NCBI RefSeq assembly: GCF_000828895.1 | Contig: NZ_AP014568.1 | Span: 2,363,858-2,427,857, forward strand | DNA from: Serpentinimonas raichei | GTDB lineage: Bacteria > Pseudomonadota > Gammaproteobacteria > Burkholderiales > Burkholderiaceae_C | DNA length: 64,000 nucleotides | Direction of reading: 5' to 3' | In this document: positions 1 to 9,311 of the stretch, piece by piece | Numbering within the stretch: position 1 is the first letter of the stretch | How the letters are laid out: each line of letters starts with the position of its first letter | Notes under the pieces: generated by a model | Told to the model about the DNA's origin: nothing | Database searches by the model: none | The model's input: only the letters and a program-made list of their open reading frames with translations | Translations under genes and position numbers: made by a program

Positions 1-755
1 TATTCGGGCAGCAGGCAATTGCCGGCCAGCAGCGCGTGCTGCGCCGTCACTTGACCGCTGGCCGTGTGCGCCGTCACGCCGGCGGCGTGGTGGCTCAGGC
101 GCAGCACGGCGCTGTGCTCGTGCAGGGCCACACCGGCCTGCTGCGCCGCCTGCGCCAGCCCCAGGGTGTATTTGAGCGGGTGCAGGTGCCCGCTTAGCTT
201 TTCAAAGGCGGCGGCGTGGTAGAGCGGGCTGTCGATGTAGCGGCGCACCTCGGCCCCGGTGGCCAGCTCGCACGCCAGGCCGTAGTCGCGCTGCTGCTGC
301 GCCGTATCGGCCAGCAGGCGCTGGGCTTGGCGCGGCGTATCGGCCACATACAAGTAGCCGCGCTGCCAGTCGCAGTCGATGCGGTGCTGGGCGATGCGCT
401 GCCCAATCAGCTCGATGCCCTCCAGCGTCCAGTCCCACAACCGGCGCGCATCGGCGCGGCCCAGTTGCTGCTCCAGCGGCTCCTGGCCGCAGGCGTAGCC
501 GACCAAGGCCTGGCCGCCGTTGCGCCCGCTGGCCCCCCAGCCGATGCGCTGCGCCTCCAGCAGGCAAACCTGCAGACCGCGCTCGGCCAACTCCAGCGCC
601 GCGCTCAAACCGGCCAAGCCAGCGCCGACGATCAGCACATCGGCGCGCTGCTCGCCTTGCAGCGGTGGATGCGGCGGCGCGCGCTGCACCGAGGCCTCGT
701 AGTAGCTGCGCTGGTTCAGCAGGGTGTCGCTGTGCAGCAAATCGGGCTTGAACAC
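1..755 (-). CDS. FAD-dependent amine oxidoreductase, PuuB-like (partial, C-terminus off the left edge)
   Basis: Translation from the GTG at 755 gives a DAO-family flavoprotein. It has a GAGLAGLSAA dinucleotide-binding motif near residue 45, followed by GWGASGRNGGQ and later GHLHPLKY, the layout of gamma-glutamylputrescine oxidoreductase PuuB. Such enzymes oxidise an amine with FAD and O2 to an aldehyde, NH3 and H2O2. The GTG lies 7 nt after the stop of the agmatinase-family gene, so the two are probably co-transcribed and may act in sequence on agmatine/putrescine or another guanidino amine. The 3' end is outside the window; the substrate is inferred only from similarity and context. Confidence 0.8.
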   Translation of the reverse strand, partial: MFKPDLLHSDTLLNQRSYYEASVQRAPPHPPLQGEQRADVLIVGAGLAGLSAALELAERGLQVCLLEAQRIGWGASGRNGGQALVGYACGQEPLEQQLGRADARRLWDWTLEGIELIGQRIAQHRIDCDWQRGYLYVADTPRQAQRLLADTAQQQRDYGLACELATGAEVRRYIDSPLYHAAAFEKLSGHLHPLKYTLGLAQAAQQAGVALHEHSAVLRLSHHAAGVTAHTASGQVTAQHALLAGNCLLPE

Positions 756-762
756 GGTGGCC

Positions 763-1719
763 TCACTTGAGCGCGGTGGGTGGGTGCGCCCGAGTGCGTC
801 CCAATGCGACTTGGCCCGCCAGCCAGGTCCAGACCAGGGTGGCGGCGGCGCTGCTGCTGAGTTCGGCGTGGTCGTAGGCCGGGGCCACTTCCACGCAGTC
901 CATCCCGACCCAGTTCAGGTCGGCCAGCTCCTCGACGAAGGTCAGCAGCTGCGAGCTGCTCAGGCCGCCGGGCTCGGGGGTGCCGGTGCCGGGGGCAAAG
1001 GCGGGGTCGAGGCAGTCGATGTCGATCGTCAGGTAGCAGGGACGCGCGCCGATGCGCTGGCGGATTTCGCGCAGCAGCGGTTGCAGCGCCGCGCCGTCGA
1101 GGCCGCGCAAGGCGCGTGCGGTGACAATGAGCCCGCCTTGATCGCGCACGTACTCGCGCGCGGCGCGCGCCCCGCTGGAGCGCAGCCCCACCTGCACCGT
1201 ATGCGCCGGGCTGGCCAGCCCCTGCTGCAGCGCCTCGTAGGTCCAAGTGCCGTGGCCGGAAGGCTCGCCGCAGTGGTCGGTCCAGGTGTCGCAGTGGGCG
1301 TCGAAGTGCAGCAGCGCCAGCGGCTCGCCCTGGCCATAGACGCGCTGGGCGGCGCGCAGCAGCGGCAGGGTGATGGAGTGGTCGCCGCCCAAAAAGGCGC
1401 AGCGGTGCCGCCGCATCAGAGCCTGCGCCTGCTGCTCGATGCAGGCCTGCAGATCCAGCAGCGGCGCGGTGTTGGGCAGGCGCATATCCAGCGCGTCGCC
1501 CAAATAGGCCGTGGGGCTGAGGTTGAAGTGCGGGTGCTCGCCGTCGCACAGCATCAGGCTGGCGGCGCGGATGGCTTGCGGGCCAAAGCGCGCCCCAGGC
1601 CGGTTGCTGACCGCCCCATCGAAAGGCACGCCGACCAGCGCAAAGGGCTGCTCGGCCAGCGGCGCGCAGCCCAGAAAGCGGTTGCTGTTGTTGGCGTAGG
1701 CAAAGTCTCCAATGGCCAT
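763..1719 (-). CDS. speB: Agmatinase / ureohydrolase family enzyme
   Basis: A 318-aa ureohydrolase that releases urea from a guanidino substrate (agmatine, or 4-guanidinobutyrate in close relatives). The three binuclear-Mn signatures are all present: GGDHSITLP, HFDAHCDTW and IDIDCLDPAFAPGTGTPEPGG-type (first and last parts seen in that order). The ATG at 1719 is chosen because GCAGGAG lies just upstream, separated from it by a run of six C; a longer in-frame extension would run into the MFS gene. It sits immediately upstream of the PuuB-like oxidase on the same strand. Whether the true substrate is agmatine, guanidinobutyrate or arginine cannot be fixed from sequence alone. Confidence 0.88.
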   Translation of the reverse strand: MAIGDFAYANNSNRFLGCAPLAEQPFALVGVPFDGAVSNRPGARFGPQAIRAASLMLCDGEHPHFNLSPTAYLGDALDMRLPNTAPLLDLQACIEQQAQALMRRHRCAFLGGDHSITLPLLRAAQRVYGQGEPLALLHFDAHCDTWTDHCGEPSGHGTWTYEALQQGLASPAHTVQVGLRSSGARAAREYVRDQGGLIVTARALRGLDGAALQPLLREIRQRIGARPCYLTIDIDCLDPAFAPGTGTPEPGGLSSSQLLTFVEELADLNWVGMDCVEVAPAYDHAELSSSAAATLVWTWLAGQVALGRTRAHPPTALK

Positions 1720-1795
1720 GGGGGGCTCCTGCGATGGGCTGAGTTTAGTGCTTTGAGAGCGGCTTGGGCGCGGGTTGAGCGCGGGTTGGGGCGCA

Positions 1796-3046
1796 TCAGC
1801 GCGCCAGCGCACGCTGCCTCCAAGCCAGCGCGCTGCCCAGCCAGAGCGCCAGCGCCGAGTAGAACAGGCCGCGCTCCAGCCCGCCGGGGCCGTCGGCAAT
1901 CCAGCCCACCGCCGTCGGCCCGACGATCTGCCCGGCCGCAAACACGATGGTGAAGGCGCTGATGCCGCTGGCCCACTGCGCCGCCGGCAAATTGTGGCGC
2001 ACCAAGGCCGTGGTAGAGGCCACCACCGACAAAAAGACCGCCCCAAACAACAGCCCCGAGGCCAGCAAGGCCGGCCAGGCCGCCGTGAGTGCAGGCACCA
2101 GCGTGGCCAGGCCGAGCAGGGCGTTCAGGCGCGCCAGCGCCTGGCCCCCGCGAAAACGGTCCAGCCAGCCCGCCCACAGCCGCGCCGAGGCCACCACCCC
2201 CAGCCCCAACAAGGTGTAAAAGAGCGTGATCGCCCCGCTGGCGTGCCCCTGCTCGTGCAGCAGCGCAATCACAAACGTCATGTAGCCGATGTAGCCCAGG
2301 CCAAACAGGGTGTAGGCGGCCAGCGCCCAACCAAATTTTTGCACCATCGCGCCCCAACCCAGGGTATGGCCGTGCACCGCGCCTGCACCGCTGCCAGGCG
2401 CAGCGGCATCGACTTCCAAGCCGAGCCCACGCAGCGCCCGCAGCAGCCCCCAGAGCGAGGCCGTGGTGAGCAGGCAGACCAGCGCCAGCAGCCACCAAGC
2501 CCAAGCCCAGCCGTGCGCCACGTTGGCGGCCCATGCGAGCGCAGGCGGCACCGCCAGCGCCGACAACACGATGCCCCAGCCCACCCCGCCGTAGTACAGG
2601 CCGAGCAACCAGCCGCTGTGTGCCGGCCAGACCGTGCCTAGGCGCGCGGCCAGCAGGCCCCCCGCCACAAAGACCCAGGCGCTGAACACGCCCGCCGCCA
2701 GCCGCTGCGCCAGCAACGGCGCGCTGGCGCTAAAAAAACCGCTGCTGGCCATGAACACGCTGGCCAGCAGCGCCCCAGCCAGCAGCAGCGGCCCGGCCCC
2801 ATAGCGCCGCAGCAGCCAGGGGGCGCTCAGGGCACCGATGAGGTAGCCGATGGCGTTGAAGGTGTTCATGGCGCCGGCCAGCGCAAAGGTCCAACCGAGG
2901 TCGGCGCGCATGGGCGGCAGCAGCAGCCCGTAGGCAAAGCGCGTGATGCCCAGCGCCACCGCCGCCGCCAGCGAGAGCCACAGCGCCAGCAGCACGCCGT
3001 GCCACCAAGGCGGCAGGGTCGAGCGGGGGCCGCTGGATTCAACCAT
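1796..3046 (-). CDS. MFS transporter of the YbfB/YjiJ family
   Basis: A 416-aa, very hydrophobic protein with about 12 membrane segments. The N-terminal ALGITRFAYGLLLPPM signature is typical of the YbfB/YjiJ-type major facilitator group, whose substrates are mostly unknown. It starts 9 nt after the stop of copA on the same strand, and 76 nt separate it from the agmatinase gene downstream, so it could be read with copA and/or the amine genes. There is no substrate evidence; a role in amine or metal export is only a guess from neighbours. A five-C run directly precedes the ATG. Confidence 0.85.
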   Translation of the reverse strand: MVESSGPRSTLPPWWHGVLLALWLSLAAAVALGITRFAYGLLLPPMRADLGWTFALAGAMNTFNAIGYLIGALSAPWLLRRYGAGPLLLAGALLASVFMASSGFFSASAPLLAQRLAAGVFSAWVFVAGGLLAARLGTVWPAHSGWLLGLYYGGVGWGIVLSALAVPPALAWAANVAHGWAWAWWLLALVCLLTTASLWGLLRALRGLGLEVDAAAPGSGAGAVHGHTLGWGAMVQKFGWALAAYTLFGLGYIGYMTFVIALLHEQGHASGAITLFYTLLGLGVVASARLWAGWLDRFRGGQALARLNALLGLATLVPALTAAWPALLASGLLFGAVFLSVVASTTALVRHNLPAAQWASGISAFTIVFAAGQIVGPTAVGWIADGPGGLERGLFYSALALWLGSALAWRQRALAR

Positions 3047-3055
3047 GGGGGCCTA

Positions 3056-5485
3056 TCAACGCCGCCCTGGTGGCCGCCAGCGTTTGAGCAGCAAGGCGTT
3101 GCCCACCACGCTCACCGAACTCAGCGCCATCGCCGCCCCGGCCAGCACCGGGCTGAGCAGGCCCAGCGCCGCCAGCGGAATGCCGACGGTGTTGTAAATA
3201 AAGGCCCAAAACAGGTTTTGCCGGATTTTGCGCACCGTGCGGCGCGAAATGTCGAGCGCTGCCGCCACCAGCAGCGGCTCGCCGCGCATCAGGGTGATGC
3301 CGGCGGCGTGCAGCGCCACGTCGGAGCCACCTTGGGCGTGGCTCATCGCCAGCCCCACATCGGCAGCGGCCAGCGCCGGGGCGTCGTTGACGCCGTCGCC
3401 CACCATCGCCACCACCCGGCCTTGCGCTTTGAGTTCGCCCACCAGCCGCGCCTTGTCGCCCGGCAGCACCTGGGCGCGCACCTCGCCCGCTGCGGGATCA
3501 AGGCCTAGGCGGCGCGCCATGGCTTCGGCGGCGCGCTGGTTGTCGCCCGAAATCATCAGCACCTGCAAACCCAGGGCGCGCAACTCGGTGATGGCCTGGG
3601 CGGAACCGGGCTTGGGTTGATCGGCAAAAGCCAGCAGGGCCAGCGGCTGCCATGTGCCCTGCCTTGGCCCCGGCTCCGGCCCTTCCAGCCCCGGCTCCTC
3701 TGGTGCACTGGGATCTAGCGCATCCAAAGCCTCATCCGCAGCACCTATCCCCACGCGCAAGGCCAGCACCGAGACGCTGCAACCTTGGCCCGCCCAATCT
3801 TCGGCCTGCGTCTGCCAGCGCTGCAAGTCCACCCCGAGCCCATGCAGCCAATCCCAACTGCCTAGGTACAGTTGCGCGCCCTGCACCACCCCGTGGCAGC
3901 CGCGCCCCGGCACCGCCTGCACCGCGCTGGCTTGCAAGGTAGCCGATGCCGCGGCTTGGACCAGCCGCTCGCCCTGCGTTTTTTCCGCCTGCAGCACCGC
4001 GCGCGCCAGCGGGTGCTCGCTGTGGCGCTGCAAGGCCGCCGCCGCCTGCAAGGCCGCCGCCGCATCCACTCCATCGGCTGGCAACAGGTGCGCCAACACC
4101 GGCTGGCCCAGGGTGAGGGTGCCGGTCTTGTCGAAGGCCACCGTGTCCACGCGGCGCGCGCCCTCCAGCGCCTCCGGGTCCTTGATCAAAATTCCGTGCT
4201 GCGCCGCCACCCCGGTGCCGGCCATGATCGCTGTCGGCGTGGCCAAGCCGAGCGCGCACGGGCAGGCGATCACCAGCACCGCCACCGCCGCCAGCAGCGC
4301 CTGCTCAAACGGCGCTTGCTGCCAGCCCCACCAAAGCGCAAAAGTGGCCAGCGCGATCAGCAGCACCACCGGCACGAACACCGCCGCCACCCGGTCCACC
4401 TGGCGCTGCACCGGCGGCTTAACCGCCTGCGCGTCTTGCACCAGCGCAATGATGCGCTGCAGCACCGACTGCGTGCCCACCGCCGTCACGCGCAGCTCGA
4501 TGGCGCCGTCGCCGTTCAGGCTGCCGCCGGTGACCGTATCGCCCACTAGGCGCAGCACCGGCAGCGGCTCGCCGGTGAGCATGGCTTCGTCGATCTGCGT
4601 CTGCCCTTGCACGATCACGCCGTCGGCGGGCAGGCGCTCGCCCGGGCGCACCAGCAGCCGATCGCCGGGCAAGAGCTCGGAGACCGGCACATCTTGCATC
4701 TGCTCGCGCAGCACCCCGTCGGGCAGCAGGTGCGCGACTTCGGGGCGCAGCGCCTGCAAGGCGCGGATGGCGCTCGTGGTTTGGCGCTTGGCACGCGCCT
4801 CCAGCCACTTGCCCAGCAGCACCAGGGTGATGATCACTGCCGCCGCCTCGTAGTACAGCGGCACCAAGGTGCCCGGCTCGGCGCGCCACCACAGCCAGGT
4901 GCTCATGCCCCAGGCCGCCGTGGTGCCGATGGCCACCAACAACTCCATATTGCCGCTGCCGGCGCGCAGCGCGTACCAGCCGGCGCGGTAAAAACGCGCC
5001 CCCAGAACGAATTGCACCGGTGTGGCGAGCAAAAACTGCCACAGCGGCCCCAGCATCCAGTGCTCGCCCCAGAGCTTGCCCACCATCGGCAGCGCCAGCG
5101 GCAGCGTGAGCAAAATGGCCAGCAACACCGGCCAGAAATCGCGCCGCACGCCCCAGAGCCGATCCAGTGCCGGGTCTGCATCTGGCGTCTGGGCCAGCGG
5201 CACGGGTTCATAACCGGCGTCGCGCACCGCACGGTGCAGCCGCGCTTGCCAGAGCGCGGCCTCATCCGCTCCGCTTGCCACTGCCGCTGCCAATCCGGCT
5301 TGGGTCGGCTCGCTTTGGTCGGGCGCGGCCGCACGCACGCGCACCGTTTCGGTGGCCAGATTCACGCTCACTTGCTGCACCCCGGGCACCTTGGCCAAGG
5401 CGCGTTCGACCCGCGCCACGCAAGAGGCGCAAGTCATGCCCTGGATTTTGAAGTCGCTCTCGAGTGGCGTTGCAGCAGGGTTCAC
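3056..5485 (-). CDS. copA: Copper-translocating P1B-type ATPase
   Basis: An 809-aa inner-membrane Cu(I) exporter. From the N-terminus it has one heavy-metal-binding domain with GMTCASC (residues 16-22), membrane segments, the actuator TGE loop, the CPC metal-site helix (CPCALGLATP, around residue 405), the phosphorylation motif DKTGTLT (around 452), the SEHPLA motif, and GDGVNDAPAL near 695. The CPC site together with CxxC places it with Cu(I) rather than Zn/Cd pumps. The start is GTG at 5485. A divergent copZ-like gene begins 55 bp away, the usual copper-resistance pairing; no CueR gene is seen here. Confidence 0.93.
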   Translation of the reverse strand: MNPAATPLESDFKIQGMTCASCVARVERALAKVPGVQQVSVNLATETVRVRAAAPDQSEPTQAGLAAAVASGADEAALWQARLHRAVRDAGYEPVPLAQTPDADPALDRLWGVRRDFWPVLLAILLTLPLALPMVGKLWGEHWMLGPLWQFLLATPVQFVLGARFYRAGWYALRAGSGNMELLVAIGTTAAWGMSTWLWWRAEPGTLVPLYYEAAAVIITLVLLGKWLEARAKRQTTSAIRALQALRPEVAHLLPDGVLREQMQDVPVSELLPGDRLLVRPGERLPADGVIVQGQTQIDEAMLTGEPLPVLRLVGDTVTGGSLNGDGAIELRVTAVGTQSVLQRIIALVQDAQAVKPPVQRQVDRVAAVFVPVVLLIALATFALWWGWQQAPFEQALLAAVAVLVIACPCALGLATPTAIMAGTGVAAQHGILIKDPEALEGARRVDTVAFDKTGTLTLGQPVLAHLLPADGVDAAAALQAAAALQRHSEHPLARAVLQAEKTQGERLVQAAASATLQASAVQAVPGRGCHGVVQGAQLYLGSWDWLHGLGVDLQRWQTQAEDWAGQGCSVSVLALRVGIGAADEALDALDPSAPEEPGLEGPEPGPRQGTWQPLALLAFADQPKPGSAQAITELRALGLQVLMISGDNQRAAEAMARRLGLDPAAGEVRAQVLPGDKARLVGELKAQGRVVAMVGDGVNDAPALAAADVGLAMSHAQGGSDVALHAAGITLMRGEPLLVAAALDISRRTVRKIRQNLFWAFIYNTVGIPLAALGLLSPVLAGAAMALSSVSVVGNALLLKRWRPPGRR

Positions 5486-5540
5486 TCAAGGTTCCAGCAA
5501 AGGTTTCATACTACCGACTTTAACCAAAAAGGAATTTTAG
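5486..5540. promoter_or_regulatory. Divergent copA/copZ control region with direct repeat
   Basis: This 55-bp gap must hold signals for both genes. AAGGTT occurs at 5488-5493 and again at 5500-5505, exactly 12 bp apart, around CCAGC; on the minus strand this reads AACCTT-TGCTGG-AACCTT. It resembles part of CueR-type operators but lacks their dyad symmetry. An AAGGA ribosome-binding site for the rightward gene is at about 5529-5533. The regulator is unknown. Confidence 0.35.
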
Positions 5541-5768
5541 ATGGACACACAACACTTCACCGTGCAGGGCATGACTTGCGGCCACTGCGAAGGGGCCGTG
5601 CGCCAGGCCATCCGACGCCTCGATGCGCAGGCCGAGGTGCAGATCGAGCGCAGCAGCGGCCGCGTGAGCGTGCGCAGCGCCAGCAGCCGCCCCGCATTGG
5701 CCGCCGCGCTGACCGAAGCGGGCTACCCCGAACTTGTTTCCAACGCAAGCGATGCCGATGCGGCTTAA
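5541..5768 (+). CDS. copZ: CopZ-like heavy-metal-associated chaperone
   Basis: A 75-aa single HMA-domain protein (ferredoxin-like fold) with the Cu(I)-binding GMTCGHC motif near residues 10-16. Small proteins of this type carry Cu(I) to the N-terminal domain of CopA. It is divergent from copA, has a good AAGGA ribosome-binding site and a normal length for the family. The C-terminal NASDADAA tail lies outside the domain. Copper rather than mercury or another soft metal is inferred from the neighbouring copA. Confidence 0.85.
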   Translation: MDTQHFTVQGMTCGHCEGAVRQAIRRLDAQAEVQIERSSGRVSVRSASSRPALAAALTEAGYPELVSNASDADAA

Positions 5769-6105
5769 ATCCATGGCACAAGGGTGTGGATAGTTCGGGC
5801 ACAAGTTGAGGGTTGTCCACAGGCCCCGCCGCACATGGGCACTTGTTCCGCGCCGCAAGGTTTACACCAGCCCCACTGTGCACAGCCAAAAAACCCCACA
5901 AGGCATTGAAAATAAAGAAAACAATGGGTTGTTCAGCGAAATTCCAGACACCTACTACTACGACTATGTTTTAAAAATACATTTAGACAGATAGGGGAGA
6001 ACGCAGGCCGAGCCCTGGGCCATAAGCGACGCCACCCGCGCCATCGCCCTGCTTTGGGCGGCGGCTGGGCTGTTAAGATTTGCCTTTGACCACCTCCCAC
6101 CGTCC
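5769..6105. other. 337-bp intergenic region, partly AT-rich
   Basis: No convincing coding frame. The left third holds two DnaA-box-like 9-mers. Positions about 5895-5995 are clearly more AT-rich than the surrounding genes (runs such as AAAATAAAGAAAACAAT and TTTTAAAAATACATTTAG). The right part leads into minC. No hairpin with a T-run is visible. Confidence 0.6.
5785..5821. promoter_or_regulatory. Pair of DnaA-box-like 9-mers in inverted orientation
   Basis: TGTGGATAG (5785-5793) and TTGTCCACA (5813-5821) each differ by one base from the DnaA box TTATCCACA (read on the minus and plus strand respectively) and face each other. A weaker match, TGTGCACAG, follows near 5877. They lie about 290 bp upstream of minC, beside an AT-rich stretch. 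Function is untested; they could be DnaA-responsive control or chance. Confidence 0.35.
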
Positions 6106-6858
6106 ATGCCAGCGGCTTCTGACCCCTCCACGAGTTTCGAACTCAAAAGCACCCAATGGCCCTTGCTGGCTTTGGCGCTGCGCAGTGCCGACACGCAACA
6201 ACTGGCGCACGACTGGCAACAGCGCTACGGCGACGCAGAGGGGTTTTTTGAACAAGACGCGCTGCTGCTCGACTTCAGCGCCATCGAAACCGTTGATCAG
6301 GCATGCGATTTGCCGGCGCTGCTCAAACTCTTGCGCAACGCCAATTTGCAACCCTTGGCGTATCGGGGCGGATCGAATGCGCTGCGCCTACAAGCTGCCG
6401 CTGCCGGATTGGCACGCGCCGACGACGCCATTGACACCGTGCAAAATCGGGTGCCCAGCAAGGCACAGCCGCCAGCGGCCAGCCCAGTGTCTGCTCCAGC
6501 AGACTTATCCCATGCTGGTGCACTGCTGATCGACCGGCCTTTGCGCTCGGGCCAGCAGGTCTATGCGCGCGGGCGCGACCTGATCCTCATGGCCATGGTC
6601 AACCCCGGTGCCGAGGTGGTGGCCGATGGCCACATCCACGTCTATGCGCCGCTGCGTGGCAAAGCGATTGCGGGAGCGCGCGGCGATGAAAACGCCCGTA
6701 TTTTTACCAGTTGCCTCGAAGCCGAGTTGCTGTCCATTGCCGGCACCTACCGCACCAGCGAAGTGCCGCTGCCGCAATCCGTGCAGGGCAAGCCCGCCAT
6801 GGTGCGGCTGCAACGCAACGGGCAAGGTGAGCGGCTGCTGATCGAACCCATTGCCTAA
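6106..6858 (+). CDS. minC: Septum site-determining protein MinC
   Basis: A 250-aa inhibitor of FtsZ polymerisation. The N-terminal domain (about 1-110) is followed by a variable, Pro/Ala-rich linker (about 118-140) and the C-terminal right-handed beta-helix (about 145-250), with [14 protein letters not shown] and the [13 protein letters not shown] segment that binds MinD. It is the first gene of the minC-minD-minE cluster; minD starts 32 nt downstream. Length and order are typical for beta- and gammaproteobacteria. Confidence 0.95.
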   Translation: MPAASDPSTSFELKSTQWPLLALALRSADTQQLAHDWQQRYGDAEGFFEQDALLLDFSAIETVDQACDLPALLKLLRNANLQPLAYRGGSNALRLQAAAAGLARADDAIDTVQNRVPSKAQPPAASPVSAPADLSHAGALLIDRPLRSGQQVYARGRDLILMAMVNPGAEVVADGHIHVYAPLRGKAIAGARGDENARIFTSCLEAELLSIAGTYRTSEVPLPQSVQGKPAMVRLQRNGQGERLLIEPIA

Positions 6859-6890
6859 AAATAGAATACGGCCAAGAAAGATACACAAAC

Positions 6891-7703
6891 ATGAGCAAAA
6901 TCGTCGTGGTGACTTCAGGCAAGGGCGGGGTGGGCAAGACCACCACCAGCGCCAGCTTTGCCGCCGGGCTGGCCCTCAAAGGGCTCAAAACCGTGGTGAT
7001 CGACTTTGACGTGGGCTTGCGCAACCTCGACCTGATCATGGGTTGCGAGCGGCGCGTGGTGTACGATTTCATCAACGTCATCCACCAAGAGGCCAACCTG
7101 AACCAGGCCCTGATCAAAGACAAGCAGTGCGACAACCTGTACGTGCTGGCGGCCAGCCAGACGCGCGACAAAGACGCCCTGTCGCAAGAGGGGGTGGCGC
7201 GCGTGCTCAACGATCTGGCGGGCATGGGTTTCGATTACATCGTCTGCGACTCGCCAGCCGGCATCGAGACTGGCGCCCTAATGGCGATGCACTACGCCGA
7301 CGAGGCGCTGGTGGTGACCAACCCCGAAGTCTCGAGCGTGCGCGACTCGGACCGCATCTTGGGCATGCTCAGCAGCAAAACCCAGCGCGCCATCGACGGC
7401 CGCGAGCCGATCAAAGAGCATTTGCTGATCACGCGCTACAACCCGAATCGGGTGCAAGAGGGGCAGATGCTTTCCTTGCAAGACATTCAAGACATTTTGC
7501 GCATTCCGCTGATCGGTGTCATTCCCGAGAGCGAAACCGTGCTGCAAGCCTCCAACCAGGGCCTGCCGGCGGTGCACATGCAAGGCAGCGAGGTTTCGGA
7601 AGCCTACAAAGACGTGATCGAGCGCTTTTTGGGCCATGAGCGGCCGCTGCGTTTCGTCGACGCGCAAAAGCCCAGCCTGCTCAAACGCCTGTTCGGGAGG
7701 TGA
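6891..7703 (+). CDS. minD: Septum site-determining ATPase MinD
   Basis: A 270-aa membrane-cycling ATPase. It has the deviant Walker A motif GKGGVGKTT (residues 10-18), a switch region with [10 protein letters not shown], Walker B-like [10 protein letters not shown], and a C-terminal amphipathic membrane-targeting helix ending [11 protein letters not shown]. It recruits MinC to the membrane and is released by MinE, setting the division plane at mid-cell. It sits between minC and minE; its stop codon lies 5 nt before the minE ATG. Confidence 0.97.
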   Translation: MSKIVVVTSGKGGVGKTTTSASFAAGLALKGLKTVVIDFDVGLRNLDLIMGCERRVVYDFINVIHQEANLNQALIKDKQCDNLYVLAASQTRDKDALSQEGVARVLNDLAGMGFDYIVCDSPAGIETGALMAMHYADEALVVTNPEVSSVRDSDRILGMLSSKTQRAIDGREPIKEHLLITRYNPNRVQEGQMLSLQDIQDILRIPLIGVIPESETVLQASNQGLPAVHMQGSEVSEAYKDVIERFLGHERPLRFVDAQKPSLLKRLFGR

Positions 7704-7708
7704 GCACG

Positions 7709-7972
7709 ATGTCGTTCCTGTCCTTTTTGTTGGGCGAGAAAAAGAAGACTGCTTCGATCGCCAAAGACCGGCTGCAGATCATCCTGGCGCACGAGCGCAG
7801 CGGCCGCAACGTCAGCGAGCCCAACTACCTGCCGCAGTTGCAGCGCGAGCTGATCGCCGTCATCAGCAAGTACGTGCACGTGAATCCGGGCGACATCCGC
7901 GTCCACTTGGAGCGCCAAGACAACCTCGACGTGCTGGAAGTCAAGATCGAGTTGCCCGACACGCAGCGCTGA
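7709..7972 (+). CDS. minE: Cell division topological specificity factor MinE
   Basis: An 87-aa regulator that stimulates MinD ATPase. It begins [25 protein letters not shown], the membrane-binding and anti-MinCD helix region; the topological specificity domain follows. The ATG at 7709 is preferred to the GTG at 7700, which overlaps the minD stop, because GGGAGG at 7695-7700 has ideal spacing for 7709 and the resulting N-terminus matches the family. Confidence 0.95.
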   Translation: MSFLSFLLGEKKKTASIAKDRLQIILAHERSGRNVSEPNYLPQLQRELIAVISKYVHVNPGDIRVHLERQDNLDVLEVKIELPDTQR

Positions 7973-8055
7973 GGGGGTGCACCGCATGACGGTGCCGCCG
8001 CGTTGTCAAAATCCCTGCCTATACTGGGCCGGTTCCATTGTTACCGCTGCCCACC

Positions 8056-9282
8056 ATGCCTTTGCTGCTCACACTCAACGCCGGATCGTCGTCGATCAAG
8101 TTTTCGCTCACCCCACTGCCCGGGGCCAAGGGCACGCCCTTGCCTGCGCCGCTGGCGCACGGGCAGGTGTCGGGCATAGGCGGTGCGGCGGCGCGCTTGA
8201 GCCTGCGCTCCAGCCTGCACGGCAAACAAGAGCAGGCCCTGCCGACTGTGGCCAGCGGGCGCAGCGGCCACGAGCAGGCGCTGGACGCCGTGCTGCACTG
8301 GCTGGAACAGCACCTGCCCGAGGAAAAAGTGGCGCTGGTGAGCCACCGCGTGGTGCACGGCGGGGTGCATTTTGCCCAGCCCATGCGGCTCGATGCGCAG
8401 GTGCTGGCGCAGCTTGATGCGCTGGCCCCCCTGGCCCCGCTGCACCAGCCGCACAACCTGGCCGGCATCCGCTCGGCCATGGCGGCCTTTGGGCAGGCGC
8501 TGCAAGTGGCGTGTTTTGACACCGCCTTTCACCGCCAGCACCCCTTCGTGGCCGACACCTTTGCCCTGCCACGGCGTTTTTACGACGAAGGCGTGCGCCG
8601 TTACGGCTTTCATGGCTTGTCCTACGAATACATCGCACGCACCCTGCAGGCGCACTGGCCGGCGCTGCACCAGGGGCGCGTGATCGTGGCGCACCTGGGC
8701 AACGGGGCCTCGATGTGCGCGCTGCGCCAAGGGGTGTCGATCGATTCCAGCATGGGCTTTACCGCCCTCGACGGCTTGCCCATGGGCACCCGTTGCGGCC
8801 AGATCGATCCCGGCGTGCTGCTCTACCTGCTGACCGAAAAAGGCTACAGCCCGGAGCAGTTGACCGAGCTGCTGTACCAGCAATCGGGCCTCAAGGGCCT
8901 GTCGGGCCTGAGCAACGATGTGCGCGAGCTGCTGCAATCTGAGCAGCCGCAGGCCGGGCAGGCGCTGGATTATTTTGTGGCGCGCTGCCAGCGCGAGATC
9001 GGCGCCCTGAGCGCCAGCCTAGGCGGGCTAGATGCGCTGGTGTTCACCGGCGGCATCGGCGAAAACGCCGTGCCCATCCGCCAGCGCATTTTGCAAGACC
9101 TGGGCTGGATCGGGATCGATTTTGACCCAGCCGCCAATGCCACCCACGGATCCTCCCATGCCGGTGCGCAGCCCCAAGGCCAGATCAGCCAGCCCGGCTC
9201 GCGCGTGAGCGTGCTGGTGCTGCCCACCGACGAAGAGCGCATGCTGGCCGAACACGCGCTGGCGCTGTGGCAAGCGGTTTGA
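8056..9282 (+). CDS. ackA: Acetate kinase
   Basis: A 408-aa acetate/propionate kinase that interconverts acetyl-phosphate + ADP and acetate + ATP. The family signatures are present in order: LNAGSSSIKF at the start, RRYGFHGLSYEYI, HLGNGASMCAL, and FTGGIGENA near the C-terminus. The ATG at 8056 places the invariant NAGSSS motif where expected; no strong Shine-Dalgarno site is seen. It is the first gene of a six-gene plus-strand cluster whose fifth gene encodes a phosphotransacetylase domain, so the Pta-AckA pair is here, split by three other genes. Confidence 0.95.
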   Translation: MPLLLTLNAGSSSIKFSLTPLPGAKGTPLPAPLAHGQVSGIGGAAARLSLRSSLHGKQEQALPTVASGRSGHEQALDAVLHWLEQHLPEEKVALVSHRVVHGGVHFAQPMRLDAQVLAQLDALAPLAPLHQPHNLAGIRSAMAAFGQALQVACFDTAFHRQHPFVADTFALPRRFYDEGVRRYGFHGLSYEYIARTLQAHWPALHQGRVIVAHLGNGASMCALRQGVSIDSSMGFTALDGLPMGTRCGQIDPGVLLYLLTEKGYSPEQLTELLYQQSGLKGLSGLSNDVRELLQSEQPQAGQALDYFVARCQREIGALSASLGGLDALVFTGGIGENAVPIRQRILQDLGWIGIDFDPAANATHGSSHAGAQPQGQISQPGSRVSVLVLPTDEERMLAEHALALWQAV

Positions 9283-9311
9283 AATTTTTTCAGCAACTTT
9301 GGAGCAGAGCC

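Noticed and set aside
5769..6105. Replication origin
   Set aside because: Only two good DnaA-box-like sites, no dnaA/dnaN/rpmH nearby, and a neighbouring min operon; a regulatory site is more modest and more likely.
8003..8025. TTGTCA and TATACT upstream of ackA as a sigma70 promoter
   Set aside because: The spacer is only 11 nt, far from the 16-18 nt needed; no better -35 lies at the right distance.
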